The position numbers and the translations under genes are program-made. The notes below the pieces were generated by a model. It saw only the letters and a program-made list of their open reading frames with translations. It made no database searches and was not told the origin of the DNA. Shown in pieces: positions 49,601 through 53,344 of a stretch of 53,344 bases of DNA. Every line of letters starts with the position of its first letter. Within the stretch, counting starts at the first letter, position 1. The stretch covers positions 1 to 53,344 of the IMG/VR virus record IMGVR_UViG_3300023174_000007. One strand, 5' to 3'. The stretch is from a virus.

Positions 49601-51358
49601 ATGGCAACTCCAATACAAGGTGGTTTAGGTCAAGCATCCGCAAAACCTCCAGCACAGGCGGCTAATTTTGATACTGATGCTGTACAAGCAGAGAATTTAG
49701 AAAGCCAATTGAAACCGACTGGCTTAAAAGATAAGGTGGTTGATGACCTTGGTGACCAACGCGAAGCGTTAAACAATGCACTATTGCGTATGCGTGAAAG
49801 TTTAGATGCGCGTAAAAATAGGATGTTTGACCCTGTCTTAATGCAAACCGCCGCAGGCTTCTTAAAACCAACTAAGACGGGTTCTTTTGGCGAGTCATTA
49901 GGCAGTGCCGCAGAAAATGCTGGAGCCGCCGCAGAACGTCAATTAATAACTGATGCAGAAAATCAAAAACTAGAACTAGAACTTTTAGGAAGAGAGCAAG
50001 AGTTTCGTCAACAGTTAGGTGGCGACACATTGATGAGCGCACTGTTGGGTGGGCAAAAGACTGCTGGCGCACCGCCTCCCGCTGGCGCACCAAGTGGTGC
50101 AGTAAAAGTTGCTGGCACAGCGCCCTCAGTTGATTTGACAACCCAATCAGGTCAACAGCAGGTTGTAGCGGATGTCCGCGACGGTCGAATTAAAGTTACT
50201 GACGAAATATTGGCTATTGCAAGTCGCGTTGCTCCCAAAATGCTTCCTTTCCTCCAAGAGATGCGCAAGTCTCAAGGTGAAGAAGAGAAGAATAGGATTG
50301 AAAGAGAAAAATTAGAAAAAACTACTCGTAAAGTTGTTCCTCGTGGATTACGCACTGAGCGTGAAATGAATATAGGAGAATACAACCAATACTTAGCCGC
50401 AATTAATCAGTATCAAACAGATGGCGATGAGCAGAAATTGCTTAATTTCTACGATAAATTTGGTTGGCTTGAGTCCGAACAGGCTCGTGGTCGTAAGATT
50501 GCAAAAGAAGGCGAGCCTTCTGTTATTAGCCCAGCAAAGACACAGTCTGAAATGGATGCTGAAAAAGAAACAGCAACTAAGACTGCGTCTGGTCGTGCTG
50601 AGGCCGCTGAGAAATTGGCAACAAGACTTGGAGTACAAGCTGAGGCGGCATTTGAAAATACAAACATTGCTAAAGACATGATTGGCTATGCCAAGAACAA
50701 TCCGCTTGTGTTTGATTTGATGAACAGACCCGGCCTTGGTAACGCTATTGCTCGTGCCATTCAAGAGGGCGTCAATGTTGGTAATTTCAGCATTAATTTG
50801 CCTGTTGGAATTATTAAACAGTACGAACTTAGTTCAAATGATTTGACCGCGTTGCAGATGTTTATGCAGAAGAGCGCACAGTTGCAGTCGCGTGGTAGAC
50901 AGTTGAATAGAACGCCGGGAGAGGGTTCAACCTCCGACTACGAAACAAAACTACTTGGCGGTATCTATGCGTTACCGTCCGACAGCCAACGCGCTATCAT
51001 CTTGAAGTCAGACGCCCTTATCATGCAGGGTATGTTTGACGAAGAGCGCTTTAAGTTGTGGAACAAAAAGAGCAAAGAGTCTGGCTATAATTACAACGAT
51101 TTTCTTATTGACGACGACTATAAAGAACTTAAAGCAAACTATCGTAAAAAACTTGACGCTGTACGCGAAGAGAATATGGATTTACTTTCTCCTAAAAAGA
51201 AAGATAAGAATCCTCCTGCAAACCCTTCAAATGCTCCTGCAAATCCACCTGCAAACACTCCTGCAACTAAGTTGCCTCCTAATGATTCTTCAGTACCGCC
51301 GGGGTATATTAAAGACCCCAAAACTGGCGTAATTCGTAAGAAACGCGAGGGCGAATAA
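49601..51358 (+). CDS. Internal virion protein, coiled coil
   Basis: The 585-aa product is mainly helical. A first coiled coil (LGDQREALNNALLRMRESLDARKNRMFDP) is followed by KPTKTGSFGESLGSAAENAGAAAERQLITDAENQKLELELLGREQEF, then AGSR-type helices and a C-terminal domain (GLGNAIARAIQEGV...LTALQMFMQKSAQLQSRGRQLNRTPGEGSTSDYETKLL). A Pro/Asn/Ala-rich tail (NAPANPPANTPATKLPPND) ends it. Placement among ejection proteins gives the role; no enzyme motif. Confidence 0.65.
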   Translation: MATPIQGGLGQASAKPPAQAANFDTDAVQAENLESQLKPTGLKDKVVDDLGDQREALNNALLRMRESLDARKNRMFDPVLMQTAAGFLKPTKTGSFGESLGSAAENAGAAAERQLITDAENQKLELELLGREQEFRQQLGGDTLMSALLGGQKTAGAPPPAGAPSGAVKVAGTAPSVDLTTQSGQQQVVADVRDGRIKVTDEILAIASRVAPKMLPFLQEMRKSQGEEEKNRIEREKLEKTTRKVVPRGLRTEREMNIGEYNQYLAAINQYQTDGDEQKLLNFYDKFGWLESEQARGRKIAKEGEPSVISPAKTQSEMDAEKETATKTASGRAEAAEKLATRLGVQAEAAFENTNIAKDMIGYAKNNPLVFDLMNRPGLGNAIARAIQEGVNVGNFSINLPVGIIKQYELSSNDLTALQMFMQKSAQLQSRGRQLNRTPGEGSTSDYETKLLGGIYALPSDSQRAIILKSDALIMQGMFDEERFKLWNKKSKESGYNYNDFLIDDDYKELKANYRKKLDAVREENMDLLSPKKKDKNPPANPSNAPANPPANTPATKLPPNDSSVPPGYIKDPKTGVIRKKREGE

Positions 51359-51359
51359 T

Positions 51360-53072
51360 ATGGCAAATGACCATGTAAAGATGTTTATTGAAGAGTATTC
51401 ACCAATTGCTGTACAAGTAAGCAAGCAAACTGGTATTGCTCCTTCAGTTCTTTTGGCTCAGTGGGGTATGGAGTCTAACTATGGACGTAGTCCTGTCGGT
51501 CATTTTAACTTTGGTAACGTCAAGGATATGTCTGGCACAGGCACTGAGGCCACTGACAATAAAACAAAGTCTAAAGACAAGTATGTTAACTTTGAAAGCC
51601 CAGAGGCTTTTGGGGATTACTACGCTCACATGATGCGTCGTCTATATCCGCAAACTTTAAACTCTGGTACAGATATAACCAAATATGCAGAAGGTTTACG
51701 CAATGGCGTAAAAGGTTCTTACGCTGAAGATGAGAACTATGAGAAGGCTATTCGTGGCGCACATCAAATAACTTCTAACCTATATAAAAACCCAGAAATC
51801 CCAGAGGTAAAAGAACCAAGCGTTTTTGAAAACTATGAGTCTGAGTCATCTAAATTTAAAAAAAATCAAGAGGAAATAGACCGTAACAAAGAAACAAAAA
51901 CAGAAGAAACTCAAGGCGGACTAAACGCTCCTGATGCTGGGGCAGTTATTGGTGCTGGAGTTAATGCGCTTTTGCCTGCATTTACTGACCCAAGAATATC
52001 TCCAAAGGTTGACACAGGTAGAGCAGAAGAAGCCAGCCTTACCGCCCAAGACAAAATAGAACTAGCGCGTGCTAATTTACAAAAAGCCGCACCGCAAGGT
52101 ATTGAAAATCTTAATGACCTATATAACCAAAGCCAAAACGAATTAAATCGTATTAAAAACGAGCAAGCATTGCTTGAAGCTAGGCTTAAAGGGATACCTA
52201 ATCCATCGCCCCCAACAGAAGTTTCGCCAGACCAAGTACAGGTTGAGTCTAGAAAGATTGCTGGCGCTGGTGCGCCTTATAACACCGTACAGGCTATGGC
52301 TAGTGAGCGCGTTCCATACAACGTAGCAAATCAAGCTATTGATATGACTCGCGGTGAAGGACATGGAAGAGGCGCTCACGACATTATTGACTTGTTCAAC
52401 AAAGGTAAAGCACGAGCCGAAAATATAGGGTTGCAAGACTTTACGTTGACGGGAGAAAAAGGCCCCGGCGAACTCTATCTACCCCCAGAAATAGCAGACC
52501 CAAGAAACGAAGAAATTGCACAGCGTAACGAGGCCAACAGAAATCAACAGGCCATCCTCGCACAGCAACAAGAGCAAGAACGCGCAAGACTTCAGGCTGA
52601 GTTAGACCGCATTCGTCAAGAACGTGCGGCTCAGGGAAGTCAACACAACATTATTACTTCGCAAGTAAAGAGCGCGGCTCCTCTACAAAGAGCGCTTACT
52701 AAAGCCGAGACTGATGCAGAAATTGCTAAACGTAAACTAGAACGTGGTCAACAACAACCTAACGCCGCAGGGCGCGTGCTTGAAGGTGCTGGCGTGGCCT
52801 CTACTAGGGTAGGTGCATTACCCCGCGCAGTTATAGGTGGTGGTGCTGGATACGTTGGCGTAATGAGTTATCAAGAAGCCTTGGCACGTTATAAAGCTGG
52901 CGACACTAGCGAAGCCGTTTTAAAGGCTTTAGAGGCTGGCGCGGCTACAGCGGCTATGGTTCCCCCAGCAGGTAAGGCGGCGACCAAGGTGCGCGGTGCT
53001 GGCGTAATTGGTGGGCTAGGTTTAGGTGCTTATGAGTTAGGAAAACGCCTGCTGAGACCACCAGAAGAATAA
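51360..53072 (+). CDS. Virion-associated glucosaminidase (FlgJ-like) ejection protein
   Basis: The 570-aa product carries an N-terminal glucosaminidase domain (residues about 8-140): VSKQTGIAPSVLLAQWGMESNYGRS with catalytic Glu38, FNFGNVKD, and KYVNFESPEAFGDYYAHMMRRLYP. It should open peptidoglycan locally as DNA enters. Middle: coiled coil (YNQSQNELNRIKNEQALLEARL; RNQQAILAQQQEQERARLQAELDRIRQERAAQ). C-terminus: glycine-rich hydrophobic segments (AVIGGGAGYVGVMSYQEALARY; GVIGGLGLGAYELGKRLL) that may insert in membrane. Last rightward gene before the terminator. Confidence 0.8.
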   Translation: MANDHVKMFIEEYSPIAVQVSKQTGIAPSVLLAQWGMESNYGRSPVGHFNFGNVKDMSGTGTEATDNKTKSKDKYVNFESPEAFGDYYAHMMRRLYPQTLNSGTDITKYAEGLRNGVKGSYAEDENYEKAIRGAHQITSNLYKNPEIPEVKEPSVFENYESESSKFKKNQEEIDRNKETKTEETQGGLNAPDAGAVIGAGVNALLPAFTDPRISPKVDTGRAEEASLTAQDKIELARANLQKAAPQGIENLNDLYNQSQNELNRIKNEQALLEARLKGIPNPSPPTEVSPDQVQVESRKIAGAGAPYNTVQAMASERVPYNVANQAIDMTRGEGHGRGAHDIIDLFNKGKARAENIGLQDFTLTGEKGPGELYLPPEIADPRNEEIAQRNEANRNQQAILAQQQEQERARLQAELDRIRQERAAQGSQHNIITSQVKSAAPLQRALTKAETDAEIAKRKLERGQQQPNAAGRVLEGAGVASTRVGALPRAVIGGGAGYVGVMSYQEALARYKAGDTSEAVLKALEAGAATAAMVPPAGKAATKVRGAGVIGGLGLGAYELGKRLLRPPEE

Positions 53073-53103
53073 ATTTCGAGGAGCAGTTGCCACTCTCCTT
53101 TTT

Positions 53104-53131
53104 GCCCCCCTTAATCGGGGGGGCTTTTTTT
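53104..53131 (+). terminator. Strong intrinsic terminator at end of late region
   Basis: GCCCCCC (53104-53110) and GGGGGGC (53118-53124) pair around a short loop, followed by seven Ts (53125-53131). It closes the long rightward late operon and lies against the stop of the convergent leftward gene at 53130. On the minus strand there is no T run, so it works mainly rightward. Confidence 0.9.
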
Positions 53132-53315
53132 AGGCAGTCCCAGCAGTAAAATGAAGCAAGACGTGGTTATTAAAATTTGCCTTATCTGCTTGTTGGACAC
53201 CCTCATCAAACCCCTGCTGATAGGCATCAAGGCAGACTTTAGCCATCAATGTTTTAGGGTCTATGCGCCCTTCTTCGTAATCTTTAGCAAGTAATTTAAT
53301 GAGTTGGATGTCCAT
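53130..53315 (-). CDS. Last gene of leftward operon, unknown (complete copy)
   Basis: The 61-aa product (MDIQLIKLLAKDYEEGRIDPKTLMAKVCLDAYQQGFDEGV start) is helical and acidic, with no recognised family. It begins at 53315 after a TAGGAG site and is the continuation, across the circular join, of the operon that starts at 2443. Its stop overlaps the T tract of the late terminator. A partial copy at 1-98 is an assembly duplicate. Confidence 0.75.
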   Translation of the reverse strand: MDIQLIKLLAKDYEEGRIDPKTLMAKVCLDAYQQGFDEGVQQADKANFNNHVLLHFTAGTA

Positions 53316-53344
53316 GTTCTACTCCTATTCGGGACGTTGATTAT
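53218..53344. repeat. Exact terminal direct repeat (right copy)
   Basis: This is the right copy of the 127-base overlap with the window start. The minus-strand gene beginning at 53315 and the upstream end of the gene at 108-329 are therefore continuous across the artificial ends. Confidence 0.95.

Noticed and set aside
1-53344. tRNA genes
   Set aside because: Gaps between genes are almost all under 120 bases and none shows a cloverleaf with a T-loop GTTCGAA-like element; a dedicated tRNA search was not possible.

Overview
The window is the complete genome of an uncultivated tailed bacteriophage, assembled as a circular contig. The first 127 bases are repeated exactly as the last 127 (1-127 = 53218-53344), so the unique sequence is 53,217 bp and a leftward gene and operon run across the ends. 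I see no integrase, transposase, CRISPR array, rRNA or tRNA. A podovirus-type virion is likely: portal, scaffold, HK97-type capsid, adaptor, nozzle, fibres and a run of internal (ejection) proteins are present, but no tail tube, sheath or tape measure. The host is probably a Gram-negative bacterium, perhaps an aquatic proteobacterium (inference from the RusA, Ref, YdaS/Cro-like, DUF1376 and GH108 genes; low confidence on taxon).

Layout. (1) 1-2443 and 53130-53315, minus strand: a recombination/nuclease operon (two PD-(D/E)XK proteins, an SSB-like protein ending in an acidic tail, small unknowns). (2) 2444-2547: a divergent control region with a strong rightward promoter. (3) 2548-6123: Cro-like regulator, DUF1376 replication initiator, CHC2 zinc-finger protein, DnaB/RecA-type helicase, methyltransferase, RusA resolvase. 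(4) 6120-9174: many tiny overlapping early genes, several with one membrane segment, ending in a Ref-like RecA-dependent nuclease. (5) 9175-12900: two more promoters carrying the same operator as region 2, small unknown genes and an ABC-ATPase/GNAT fusion. (6) 12903-26009: packaging and head genes (TerS, TerL, a 1561-aa polyvalent protein with two ADP-ribosyltransferase-like domains, portal, GroES-like co-chaperonin, scaffold, capsid). (7) 26088-36542: virion accessory proteins, two fibres (one with an S74 self-cleaving chaperone) and an HNH endonuclease. (8) 36595-38188: lysis cassette. (9) 38268-53072: adaptor, nozzle, an acyl-carrier-protein plus beta-ketoacyl-synthase pair, internal virion proteins and a virion glucosaminidase, ending at a strong terminator.

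How it works together (inference): the Cro-like protein may coordinate three early promoters through a shared 19-bp operator. The initiator and helicase would recruit the host replisome at an origin marked by palindromes inside the initiator gene, while the leftward operon, RusA and Ref process recombination intermediates. Late genes build the particle, lyse the host and supply proteins ejected with the DNA.

Most unusual items: the ACP-KS pair inside the tail module (catalytic triad and phosphopantetheine serine intact), the ATPase-GNAT fusion (possible DNA modification), the polyvalent protein, and the shared operator and palindrome families. No stretch over 300 bases lacks a gene.
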